DNA of 52,050 nt from Marinoscillum sp. (GTDB lineage Bacteria; Bacteroidota; Bacteroidia; Cytophagales; Cyclobacteriaceae), in assembly GCA_024305105.1 (NCBI GenBank), contig JAMWZA010000008.1, forward strand, positions 17,360 through 69,409, read 5' to 3'. A model generated the notes under the pieces. It made no database searches. It was not told where the DNA came from and worked only from the letters and a program-made list of their open reading frames with translations. Made by a program: the position numbers and the translations under genes. Shown piece by piece: positions 1-6,228 of this stretch (its first letter is position 1; the number at the start of each line of letters is the position of its first letter).

Positions 1-228
1 ATGATGCTCGTCTATCTAGAACGTCATTGCGAGGAGGAACGACGAAGCAATCTCATTAATACAGCCATCGACTGCCTTAATTAGGATTCCTTCCTGCCTC
101 GGCAGACAGACGCTATACTCGGAATGACGGTAAGAATGATGCTCGTCTATCTAGAACGTCATTGCGAGGAGGAACGACGAAGCAATCTCATCAATATGGC
201 CATCGACTGCCTTAATTAAGATTCCTTG
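1..228. repeat. Tandem 135-bp repeat with embedded inverted-end element
   Basis: A unit starting at 1 (ATGATGCTCGTC) restarts at 136 with near-identical sequence for about 90 bp, so the window opens inside a tandem duplication of period 135. Each unit holds a copy of a dispersed repeat that begins CGTCATTGCGAGGAGG and continues into a GACGAAGCAATCTCAT segment. In the first unit the element is complete at 22-129: its left end CGTCATTGCGAG is matched in inverted orientation by CTCGGAATGACG at 118-129, with 11 of 12 bases complementary. No ORF in it looks real. The 229-328 stretch shows nothing beyond degenerate pieces of the same family. Confidence 0.8.
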
Positions 229-328
229 CTGCCTTGCTCGTGATTACCACCTCATCCCAACCCTCCGAAGCGTCGGACCGCTCCTCACAGGAGAAAGGCT
301 ACGTTTATTGTATGAAAAGCGATTACGC

Positions 329-493
329 TTAGTTTCGTTTTGGAGGTCGGACAATTAATTCCTTAAGCTCCATTTTTTGATAGATAATGTCTCCAATTGG
401 CATTTTGTTAGAATAGAATTTGAATTCTTCTCGTTCCCTGTAAACATCCCCCAATATCACACGTTTACCATCGTAGAATTTAATGGTAAAACC
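329..493 (-). pseudogene. Possible gene remnant or small protein without ATG
   Basis: The minus strand is open from just after a stop at 494-496 to a stop at 329-331, which gives 54 residues. The translation has a normal protein-like composition, with stretches such as FTIKFYDGKRVILGDVY and MPIGDIIYQKMELKELIV, and not the low-complexity look of the surrounding repeats. No ATG is available near the beginning. A GTG at the 12th codon could start a 43-residue product, and an internal ATG would give about 24 residues. It may be the tail of a broken gene or a small gene with an unusual start. It lies antisense to the likely 5' region of the peroxiredoxin gene. Function unknown. Confidence 0.35.
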
Positions 494-510
494 TTAAACA
501 CTACGAAAAA

Positions 511-1146
511 ATGGCATTACGAATAGGAGATGATGCTCCAAACTTTCAGGTAGAAACAACCGAAGGAAAAATAGACTTTCATGAATGGCTGGGAGATGGC
601 TGGGGAATCCTCTACTCCCACCCTGCTGATTATACACCTGTCTGTACGACGGAACTAGGCCGAACGGCACAATTGGGACCAGAATTTGCAAAAAGAAACA
701 CCAAAGTGCTTGCGGTAAGCGTCGATGATCTGGCATCTCATCAGGGATGGATCAAGGACATCAACGAAACACAAAACTGTGAGGTGAACTTTCCGATCAT
801 CGCTGATCCGGAGAAAGTCGTAGCGAATGCGTATGACATGATTCACCCAAATGCTTCAGCTACAGCTACGGTACGTTCGGTATTCTTTATCGGACCGGAC
901 AAAAAGATCAAAGCAAGCATCACGTATCCAGCGAGTACGGGTAGAAACTTTGCTGAGATCCTTCGAGTTATCGATTCACTTCAGCTAACTGCTAACTTCA
1001 GCGTGGCAACGCCAGCAGACTGGGTGCAGGGACAGGATGTGGTGATCACTCCAGCGGTGAAAGATGACGAAATCGCCGGTAAGTTTCCAAAAGGTCACAC
1101 CGTGATTAAACCTTACCTGAGAATGACACCTCAGCCGGATAAGTGA
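511..1146 (+). CDS. 1-Cys peroxiredoxin (Prx6-type)
   Basis: This 211-residue protein belongs to the AhpC/TSA thioredoxin-fold family, in the 1-Cys Prx6 group. These enzymes reduce hydrogen peroxide and organic hydroperoxides in the cytosol. The active-site motif HPADYTPVCTTELG contains the peroxidatic Cys45 with the conserved Pro and Thr before it. The C-terminal half carries the typical Prx6 dimerisation region (around FSVATPADWVQGQDVVITP). A second Cys near residue 90 lies where Prx6 proteins often have a non-resolving Cys. The start at 511 gives the full family N-terminus (MALRIGDDAPNF). The gene stands alone between repeats and is followed by a clear terminator. No signal peptide is seen. 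Confidence 0.95.
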   Translation: MALRIGDDAPNFQVETTEGKIDFHEWLGDGWGILYSHPADYTPVCTTELGRTAQLGPEFAKRNTKVLAVSVDDLASHQGWIKDINETQNCEVNFPIIADPEKVVANAYDMIHPNASATATVRSVFFIGPDKKIKASITYPASTGRNFAEILRVIDSLQLTANFSVATPADWVQGQDVVITPAVKDDEIAGKFPKGHTVIKPYLRMTPQPDK

Positions 1147-1170
1147 TTTAAAAAACAATTGATTTTAATG

Positions 1171-1200
1171 AAAGACACGTCGTAAGAGGTGTCTTTTTTA
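1171..1200 (+). terminator. Rho-independent terminator of the peroxiredoxin gene
   Basis: AAAGACAC (1171-1178) pairs with GTGTCTTT (1189-1196) around a 10-base loop and runs into a T tract, 24 bp after the stop codon. Confidence 0.85.
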
Positions 1201-1640
1201 ATTTGTTTACGGCAGTTCCAGGCATCATTGCGAGTGTAGTGGTGGCAGTCTCGATTTACTCACGTCATTGCGAGGAGGAACGACGAAGCAATCTCATCAA
1301 TATGTCCATCGACTGCTTTACTTAAGACTCCTTCCTGCCTTGCTCGTGATTACCACCTCATCACTACGCTTCTCCTTTTGATTAGGATCACTTCATTTCA
1401 TTCGTGATGACTGTTCCAAAGACTACTCAACCCCTCAGTGAGCTTTACTTGGTGGCAGTCTCGTTTTACTAAACGTCATTGCGAGGAGGAACGACGAAGC
1501 AATCTCATTAATACAGCCATCGATCGACCTGATAAACTTAAGATCACTCTAGTGATCACAGTTCCAAACACCACCTCATCCCAAACCTCCGAAGTGTTGG
1601 ACCGCTCCTCGCAGGAGAAGGGCTACGGTTGCTGCTGAAA
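1201..1640. repeat. Cluster of dispersed CATTGCGAG repeats
   Basis: This gene-free stretch holds two strong copies of the CGTCATTGCGAGGAGGAACG family (from about 1263 and 1474) and a degenerate copy near 1223. It also contains shared satellite phrases (GGTGGCAGTCTCG twice; TGATTACCACCTCATC, also found near 240; CTCCTCRCAGGAGAA near 280 and 1600). ORFs across it are made of repeat sequence and are not credible genes. The copies match those at 1-228, 22212-22563 and 23018-23280. Confidence 0.8.
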
Positions 1641-1696
1641 AGACACTTATTTCATAGATTAAAACCACCGAATCCGATGGTTCCAGTTGTTTAAAT

Positions 1697-2134
1697 CTAT
1701 TTCCTCAAGACCATAAAGCTTACGAAACCCTGGCCGGTACTTGAAAAGTCCTTTACGGCGATGGTAATTTTGAACGTGCCGCTCTTCTCAGGAACCAGTG
1801 CCATCACATCGCTATTAGCTGTAGGAGCTTCTCCGGTCTCGGAAGTAGTCGCATATTTCTTGAAAGACTTCACCCCCAATGTGACATTCTCAATGTCGGC
1901 ATCACCAAGAGCTATCAGTTGGTAGGTAGCTCCAGCTTTCAGCTTGATTTTTACCAGCTGTTCGGCATTTTCAGGGTTGAATTCGGTAATGATCTGTGAG
2001 CGAAACTGAAATCCTTCGGATTCCATTTCCTTCAGATACTCACTGTTGTTTTGCTGAAGCTGATCGATGGGTGTTTGTGCCAGGAGCATTCCACCTGTAA
2101 GCAATAATACAGAAGCAATAACGATTGATTTCAT
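1697..2134 (-). CDS. Secreted protein of unknown function
   Basis: This 145-residue protein has a clear Sec signal peptide (MKSIVIASVLLLTGGMLLAQ, cleavage probably after LAQ), so the mature part is exported. The rest has no cysteines and alternates short polar and hydrophobic stretches (VKIKLKAGATYQLIALGDADIENVTLGV, then a Gly/Thr-rich end with FKITIAVKDF and GFVSFMVLRK), which suggests a small beta-sandwich. It resembles periplasmic beta-fold proteins in which a motif like GATYQLIALGD precedes a beta strand, but I do not recognise a named family. It is monocistronic, with a good -7 box 38 bp upstream. Confidence 0.75.
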   Translation of the reverse strand: MKSIVIASVLLLTGGMLLAQTPIDQLQQNNSEYLKEMESEGFQFRSQIITEFNPENAEQLVKIKLKAGATYQLIALGDADIENVTLGVKSFKKYATTSETGEAPTANSDVMALVPEKSGTFKITIAVKDFSSTGQGFVSFMVLRK

Positions 2135-2172
2135 GTGCGTATTTTAATTTTGTCTATAACTAATTTGTGGAG

Positions 2173-2180
2173 CAAAGATA
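2173..2180 (-). promoter_or_regulatory. Bacteroidota -7 box for the secreted protein gene
   Basis: On the minus strand the sequence reads TATCTTTG, an exact match to TAnnTTTG, 38 bp upstream of the ATG at 2134. No clear TTG -33 element is seen at the expected spacing. Confidence 0.5.
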
Positions 2181-2295
2181 CGGAATTCATGAACCAGTCT
2201 ATGCTCATTCACACAGTGTAAATACTGATTTACAACACTTCTCTTTTGTAGTACTTATCCAAAAATCCAGAAAAATACGGAGTGCTTGTTATGTA

Positions 2296-2561
2296 GGGCC
2301 TGCTGAAAAAGTCTCAGGAAGATCAGATACAAGGCGGCAAAGTGACAATGTATAGTTATACTTTGAGCTGAAGCCAACAAAGTAGGTGGTCTTTCTGAGG
2401 CTAACTCAAAATAATCAATCTATGATTATTTTGCTGCACGGAAAAACGGCCTAATCTGCATAAAACCCTTGCACCTTGCTGAAATAGTATTGAATTAAAA
2501 ACTCTGTTTTGAGCATCTGATCAATCAATTCAACTTAATATAGTGGTTTGTCAGCAGGCCC
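2296..2561. mobile_element. MITE-like non-autonomous element, 266 bp
   Basis: The left end GGGCCTGCTGA (2296-2306) and the right end TCAGCAGGCCC (2551-2561) are perfect 11-bp inverted repeats. Both are flanked directly by TATGTA (2290-2295 and 2562-2567), which fits a 6-bp target-site duplication. The interior has no credible ORF and contains an 11-bp perfect hairpin (CAAAATAATCA at 2407-2417, its complement at 2423-2433, 5-base loop). Small size, inverted ends, duplication and lack of a transposase are the marks of a MITE mobilised in trans. If TA is counted in the repeat, the ends extend to 13 bp and the duplication call changes, so the exact boundaries are uncertain. Confidence 0.75.
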
Positions 2562-2689
2562 TATGTAAGATCCCAACTCCCTCAGATCACCCCTCTTGCG
2601 ATTGGGTACAGAATATGCTGAGTTTGGAAAAACACAAATCCTGGCTCCTATTCAAACAATTTTATCTAACAGATGCTTCAACGAACATG

Positions 2690-2857
2690 ATGAACATCTT
2701 TAAGAAGCAAACACCCACCGAAAAACTACAGAAGAAGTACCGTAAGTTGATGGAAGAAGCCCACAAGCTCTCCACCACCAACCGCTCAGCCAGTGATGCC
2801 AAGCATGCCGAAGCGGAGGAAATCATAAAGCAAATAGAAGCATTGGGGCATTCGTAA
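2690..2857 (+). CDS. Lacal_2735-family small protein
   Basis: This protein of 55 residues (56 if the adjacent ATG at 2687 is used) begins MNIFKKQTPTEKLQKKYRKL and continues MEEAHKLSTTNRSASDAKHAEA. It matches the Bacteroidota small-protein family named after Lacal_2735: an N-terminal hydrophobic/basic patch, then two amphipathic helices with the conserved LS.TNR..SD.K.AEA pattern. The function of the family is not known. The long upstream open frame runs back into the MITE-like element and is not part of the gene. It has no obvious operon partner. Confidence 0.8.
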   Translation: MNIFKKQTPTEKLQKKYRKLMEEAHKLSTTNRSASDAKHAEAEEIIKQIEALGHS

Positions 2858-3133
2858 TATCTGCTAATAGCCGTCTGGCACTCTGCTAAAGAAGATCGTT
2901 TGCCTAAGTAAACATTCTTAACTCAGGAATAAATCCCTTGCCTCTCAGTACAGGTTTAACTCACGTTCATTCATGCCTTTCGCTAGCCTGACTAGCAGCT
3001 AGAAGCTTCCAAGTCATCAGATTGTCGTTCTACCTTGCCAAACACTACCCAACGGTAGCCAAATCAACCGCCCAGGTCAACAAATGAAAGTCTACAGTGA
3101 CTTAAACCACCTCTACGGTAAACAAATGAAGGT
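2858..3133. other. Intergenic stretch with no recognisable feature
   Basis: I see no convincing ORF, RNA or promoter here on either strand. Near the right end two phrases (CTACAGTGACTTAAACC and CTACGGTAAACAAATG) look like distant relatives of the 21-bp repeats that follow. Confidence 0.5.
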
Positions 3134-3238
3134 GTGCACTAAAAATATTACAACTTACACTGAAATTATTCATATTTACACTCGAAATATTTCTATTTAC
3201 GCTAGACATATTCCTATTTACATTGAAAAAATTTAGTA
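3134..3238. repeat. Imperfect 21-bp tandem array, five units
   Basis: Units begin at 3134, 3155, 3176, 3197 and 3218. The last four start TTAC(A/G)(C/T)T, followed by an A-rich block and ATATT/ATTATT, with a constant 21-bp period. The array ends about 90 bp upstream of the gene at 3328. Two helical turns per unit would put every unit on the same face of DNA, which suits cooperative protein binding or curved A-tract DNA. There are no spacers, so it is not a CRISPR. Confidence 0.7.
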
Positions 3239-3327
3239 GAACATTTCATAAAAGGGGTTTGTGTTATAATTTAAAATATCCAATAACGGATAGATAACTA
3301 TTTTTTCACATTAAAACCTTTAATGAA

Positions 3328-3972
3328 ATGTTAGACAACCGCCAAACCAATCGGTTTCAAATGATGCTTTCGGTCCAGAGCTTTATGGACACCAATCAAT
3401 CCACCTGGTCGGCTATTCCGATCGTGAATACGTTCAAAGCCACACTGGATGATCAGGTACTGGGTATCAAGGAGCAACTGCAAGCCAGTGGCACCGATAC
3501 TCGGGGTATGACCGCCAACAAAAACCAACTCAAAGAGCAAATAGCAGATAAAACTGCTGGCCTCTCCGGAGCGTTGGCTTCCTATGCTGCGGTGAACCAT
3601 GCCAATGATGTGATCTCCAATGGCTACCTCACCAAAACAGAGGTAGCGGCAATGCGAGATGTCAACCTGCCTGAACGAATCTCGGTGTTTATCACTATGG
3701 TGAAAGATTCTCTGACGGAGCTTGCCGACTATGGCATCTCTGAGGCCCAGGTAACCGATCTGGAAAGTAGCGTGGATGACTTTCGGGAGCTGGTAGGCCA
3801 GCCACGCATGATCCGCTCACAGGCCAGTACTGCCAAGCGAGAAGCCAATACGATGATCAATGATGCCATTACCCTGCTCAATGACAAGCTGGACAAAGTG
3901 CTGCTTCAATTTAAGTTTACCAACCCCACTTTTTATGATGGGTACGAGCGTGCACGGGTGATCGTGGATTAA
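3328..3972 (+). CDS. Helical protein of unknown function
   Basis: This 214-residue cytosolic protein is predicted to be almost wholly alpha-helical, with no cysteines, no signal peptide and no membrane segment. It starts MLDNRQTNRFQMMLSVQSFM and contains a TWSAIPIV motif near residue 27. Similar proteins of about 200 residues (an N-terminal MMLxVQxFMD..N...W...P.. pattern, helical repeats, ending near F.P.FY.GY..AR.I) occur in several copies in many Bacteroidota genomes, often next to small HTH genes. No function is established to my knowledge. The A-rich region before the ATG and the 21-bp array suggest its own regulated promoter. A good terminator follows. Confidence 0.65.
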   Translation: MLDNRQTNRFQMMLSVQSFMDTNQSTWSAIPIVNTFKATLDDQVLGIKEQLQASGTDTRGMTANKNQLKEQIADKTAGLSGALASYAAVNHANDVISNGYLTKTEVAAMRDVNLPERISVFITMVKDSLTELADYGISEAQVTDLESSVDDFRELVGQPRMIRSQASTAKREANTMINDAITLLNDKLDKVLLQFKFTNPTFYDGYERARVIVD

Positions 3973-3996
3973 AGACCGTTTTCTATGCTCATTACC

Positions 3997-4030
3997 AAAG
4001 CCCTCACCATTAGGTGGGGGTTTTGTTTTT
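3997..4030 (+). terminator. Rho-independent terminator after the helical protein gene
   Basis: AAAGCCCTCACC pairs with GGTGGGGGTTTT around the loop ATTA, allowing G-U pairs, and continues into a T-rich tract. It lies 25 bp after the stop codon. Confidence 0.8.
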
Positions 4031-4057
4031 TAGAGGGGTAAATAGCTACATTAGTGC

Positions 4058-4234
4058 ATGGAAAAAGAGCACGACAAGGACTGGCTGAAAAGTAAAGAGG
4101 TGGAGAAGGCACTCAAAATATCTTCTTGCGATCTGATGCATTTGCGTACATCTGGGAAGCTACGGTTTACCAAAAAAGGTAACGCTTATTTGTATGCAGC
4201 AAAGGATGTTATTTCAGAGTTTGAGAGGAAATAA
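4058..4234 (+). CDS. Small HTH DNA-binding protein (HTH_17/excisionase-like)
   Basis: This 58-residue protein translates as MEKEHDKDWLKSKEVEKALK, then ISSCDLMHLRTSGKL, then RFTKKGNAYLYAAKDVISEF. That is the classic layout of MerR/excisionase-type small HTH proteins: a helix-turn-helix (residues about 12-32) followed by a wing (KKGNAYLY) and a terminal helix. The wing-and-helix signature is typical of the HTH domains found widely in Bacteroidota near mobile or accessory regions. It probably binds DNA as a regulator or architectural factor. It lies just before the defence island and could control either it or the preceding gene. Its last 26 bp overlap the small ORF on the opposite strand. Confidence 0.75.
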   Translation: MEKEHDKDWLKSKEVEKALKISSCDLMHLRTSGKLRFTKKGNAYLYAAKDVISEFERK

Positions 4235-4361
4235 AAAAGGTGCCTGACTCAGACACCTTATACTTTGAATATTTGCTTGGAGGATTGTTGCCTCTTCCTT
4301 TTCCTGAAGTATTTCCAGTTGTACTTGGACCATTTGGAGGTGTGTTACTGCCTTTTCTCAT
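4209..4361 (-). CDS. Possible small Gly/Asn/Pro-rich peptide
   Basis: An ATG at 4361 on the minus strand opens a 50-residue frame. Its first 30 residues are MRKGSNTPPNGPSTTGNTSG followed by KGRGNNPPSK: very rich in Gly, Asn, Pro, Thr and Ser with several Lys/Arg, and no hydrophobic core. The last 20 residues are of a different character and run through the hairpin at 4237-4259 and into the tail of the HTH gene, so the working product may be mainly the first part. I recall similar GNTSGKGRGNNPP-type short peptides from Bacteroidota genomes, but I know of no function. It could be an unstructured nucleic-acid-binding peptide, a peptide precursor or a chance frame. Confidence 0.4.
   Translation of the reverse strand: MRKGSNTPPNGPSTTGNTSGKGRGNNPPSKYSKYKVSESGTFFISSQTLK
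4237..4259. terminator. Hairpin after the small HTH gene
   Basis: AAGGTG (4237-4242) pairs with CACCTT (4254-4259), and the inside can add CTGA/TCAG across one mismatch. It begins 3 bp after the HTH stop codon. The T-run on the plus strand is weak, but on the minus strand the hairpin runs into TTTTTT, so it may work mainly in that direction. It lies inside the 3' part of the minus-strand small ORF. Confidence 0.5.
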
Positions 4362-4498
4362 AATTGAAATTGGTTTTGTTAAACATTTATTTGGAGGGAC
4401 TTATTCAATTAGCAGGCCAAACTAAACTAATTATGTGCATCTCATTTAAACAGTTGTTAATTACTTTTAACAATCCCAAAATAATCTAACCTATAGTT

Positions 4499-6226
4499 AT
4501 GGAAACTAACAATTCAGAAGCCGTACGCTTTGTAAGTGATTCTACAGCATTATTATCAATGCGTGACTCAGATTTTGATGCATATAGTGCAATTGGTGAA
4601 GTCATAGATAATTCAATCCAGGCACAAGCGAAACAGATTAAGATTCTAGTTAAAGCACATAAGGAAGCAAGACAAAGAATTGGTGAATTTCAGGTGGTCG
4701 ATTGGGTGGCTTTCGGGGATGATGGCTATGGAATGGATGCGGAGACCTTGCACAGATGTTTGCAATTAGGGTTTTCGAGTAGATATAACGACAGATCTGG
4801 TATTGGAAGGTTTGGAGTTGGAATGACCTTAGGGGCAATTAATCAATGCAAAAAGGTAGAGGTTTATTCAAAAGTAAAAGGAGGTGTTTGGCTATATACA
4901 TTCATTGATATTGAGGATATAACCGTGACCCCTGCCAAAATGAATTCAATTCCTGAGCCTAAGGAAAGTAAGATTCCCGAAGAATTTGCAGATTTGGTAA
5001 ATCAAGAACAAGGCACTTTGGTGGTTTGGAGTAAATACGATAAGCAACCTGTGAGCGCTGATGCAATGGTTCAGGAGATGGACATTTGGATTGGACGAAC
5101 TTTCCGAAAGTTCATCTGGGGAGAAGTGGCAGTCAATGGACAAGCCAACAAATTAACTATTGAAATCAACAATGTTAAAGTTCTAGCTCTTGATCCTCTT
5201 CATATAAAAAACGAACGCTTTCCAAGTGATAAACCCGCTTACCAAACAGAATCAATAATTATTGATTGGCCAATCCCTGCAGAAGATGGAGAGCTTTTTA
5301 AGGACCTTGCCTCCAAAGAAATAAAAATCCAGTTGTCCCTGATTGACCCGTCTCTTCGAGATTATCAAGGTGTTGGTAACGCTAAAGAAACAAGAGATCG
5401 ATTCATTGATAGAAACGAAGGTGTTTCAATTCTAAGAAATGGCAGAGAAGTTTTTTATGGAGAAATCCCACACTGGAAACCTGCTTTCGAGGAAATTGAT
5501 CGCTGGTGGGGATGCGAAATCTCATTCGATCCTATTTTGGACAAAGCCTTTGCTGTAAAAAACATTAAAAGGGGTGCCGTTCCTGTAACCAACCTAAAGC
5601 AGGCCATAAATGAGAAAATTGTGCCAACAATTAAAACATTTAGAGAACAAGTATCTGAACACTGGAAAAAAAGAAAGCAGGAAAAACAGCAGGAGAAACT
5701 AAAAGAGCAAAGTGAAAATGGAACTGCAACAGGTCATGAAGAAGCAGAAGGAGTCGCAAAAAAATCAGAGACTCAAAAACCTCAAATAACTCCTCAAACT
5801 CAAACCAATGCAAATGTGCTGGCTTCACAAATTCATGCAAATGAAACTGCGGAGCAACAAGCAGCTTGGGCTACTAAGTTTGCAAGTCAACCATACACCA
5901 TCATTGATGAAAGTTGGAAATCTCCAGAATTTATTGAGATTCACCCCTTAGGTGGCTCAGATGTGATAAAGTACAACTTGAAACACCCATTTGTTGAAGA
6001 ACTATATAGTTTGGTTGATCAACTTCAATCCTCAGAAGTGGATCAAGAACTTGCCATGAAGCTAAAGAGTCTCATAGACCTTCTGATCATTAGCTATGCA
6101 AAATCAGAATCCATGTTTGATAAAGATCGTGAGTTTAAGGCTGAACGTTTCTTTGAGGATTTAAAGATCAATTGGGGTCAATACCTGAAGAGTTATTTGG
6201 AGACATGGAAGTCTGAAAATTATTAA
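4499..6226 (+). CDS. MORC/MutL-like GHKL ATPase (defence operon gene 1)
   Basis: This 575-residue cytosolic protein starts with a GHKL ATPase domain. The N-box is GEVIDNS (Glu34, Asp37, Asn38), the ATP-lid box is DDGYGM (74-79) and the glycine-rich motif is GIGRFGVGMT (101-110). A transducer-like region follows to about residue 390 (it includes DRNEGVSILRNGREVFYG, as in S5-fold domains of this class). Next come a Lys/Glu/Gln-rich linker (about 385-430) and a helical C-terminal domain. GHKL proteins dimerise on ATP binding and act as DNA clamps. MORC-like members have been described in predicted bacterial restriction-type operons with SF2 helicases and nucleases, which is the setting here. First gene of a four-gene operon, 2 bp before the helicase gene. 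A near-consensus -7 box (TACTTTTA, 4462-4469) lies upstream. Confidence 0.85.
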   Translation: METNNSEAVRFVSDSTALLSMRDSDFDAYSAIGEVIDNSIQAQAKQIKILVKAHKEARQRIGEFQVVDWVAFGDDGYGMDAETLHRCLQLGFSSRYNDRSGIGRFGVGMTLGAINQCKKVEVYSKVKGGVWLYTFIDIEDITVTPAKMNSIPEPKESKIPEEFADLVNQEQGTLVVWSKYDKQPVSADAMVQEMDIWIGRTFRKFIWGEVAVNGQANKLTIEINNVKVLALDPLHIKNERFPSDKPAYQTESIIIDWPIPAEDGELFKDLASKEIKIQLSLIDPSLRDYQGVGNAKETRDRFIDRNEGVSILRNGREVFYGEIPHWKPAFEEIDRWWGCEISFDPILDKAFAVKNIKRGAVPVTNLKQAINEKIVPTIKTFREQVSEHWKKRKQEKQQEKLKEQSENGTATGHEEAEGVAKKSETQKPQITPQTQTNANVLASQIHANETAEQQAAWATKFASQPYTIIDESWKSPEFIEIHPLGGSDVIKYNLKHPFVEELYSLVDQLQSSEVDQELAMKLKSLIDLLIISYAKSESMFDKDREFKAERFFEDLKINWGQYLKSYLETWKSENY

Positions 6227-6228
6227 AA

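Noticed and set aside
1438-1638. 66-residue ORF in the repeat cluster
   Set aside because: It is built from the dispersed repeat and has no upstream signals or homologue pattern.
1-1640. Repeated CATTGCGAG segments as a CRISPR array
   Set aside because: Copies are irregularly spaced, carry conserved rather than unique flanks and occur at distant places in the window; no cas genes are present.
2543-2686. N-terminal extension of the Lacal_2735-type ORF
   Set aside because: It runs into the MITE-like element and the family starts at the FKK motif, so the ATG at 2690 is the likely start.
3134-3238. 21-bp array as a CRISPR
   Set aside because: The units are directly adjacent with no spacers and are too short and degenerate.
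4240-4425. Plus-strand 61-residue ORF rich in Gly, Leu and Pro
   Set aside because: It is the mirror of the Gly/Asn/Pro-rich minus-strand frame and overlaps the hairpin; its composition follows from the other strand.
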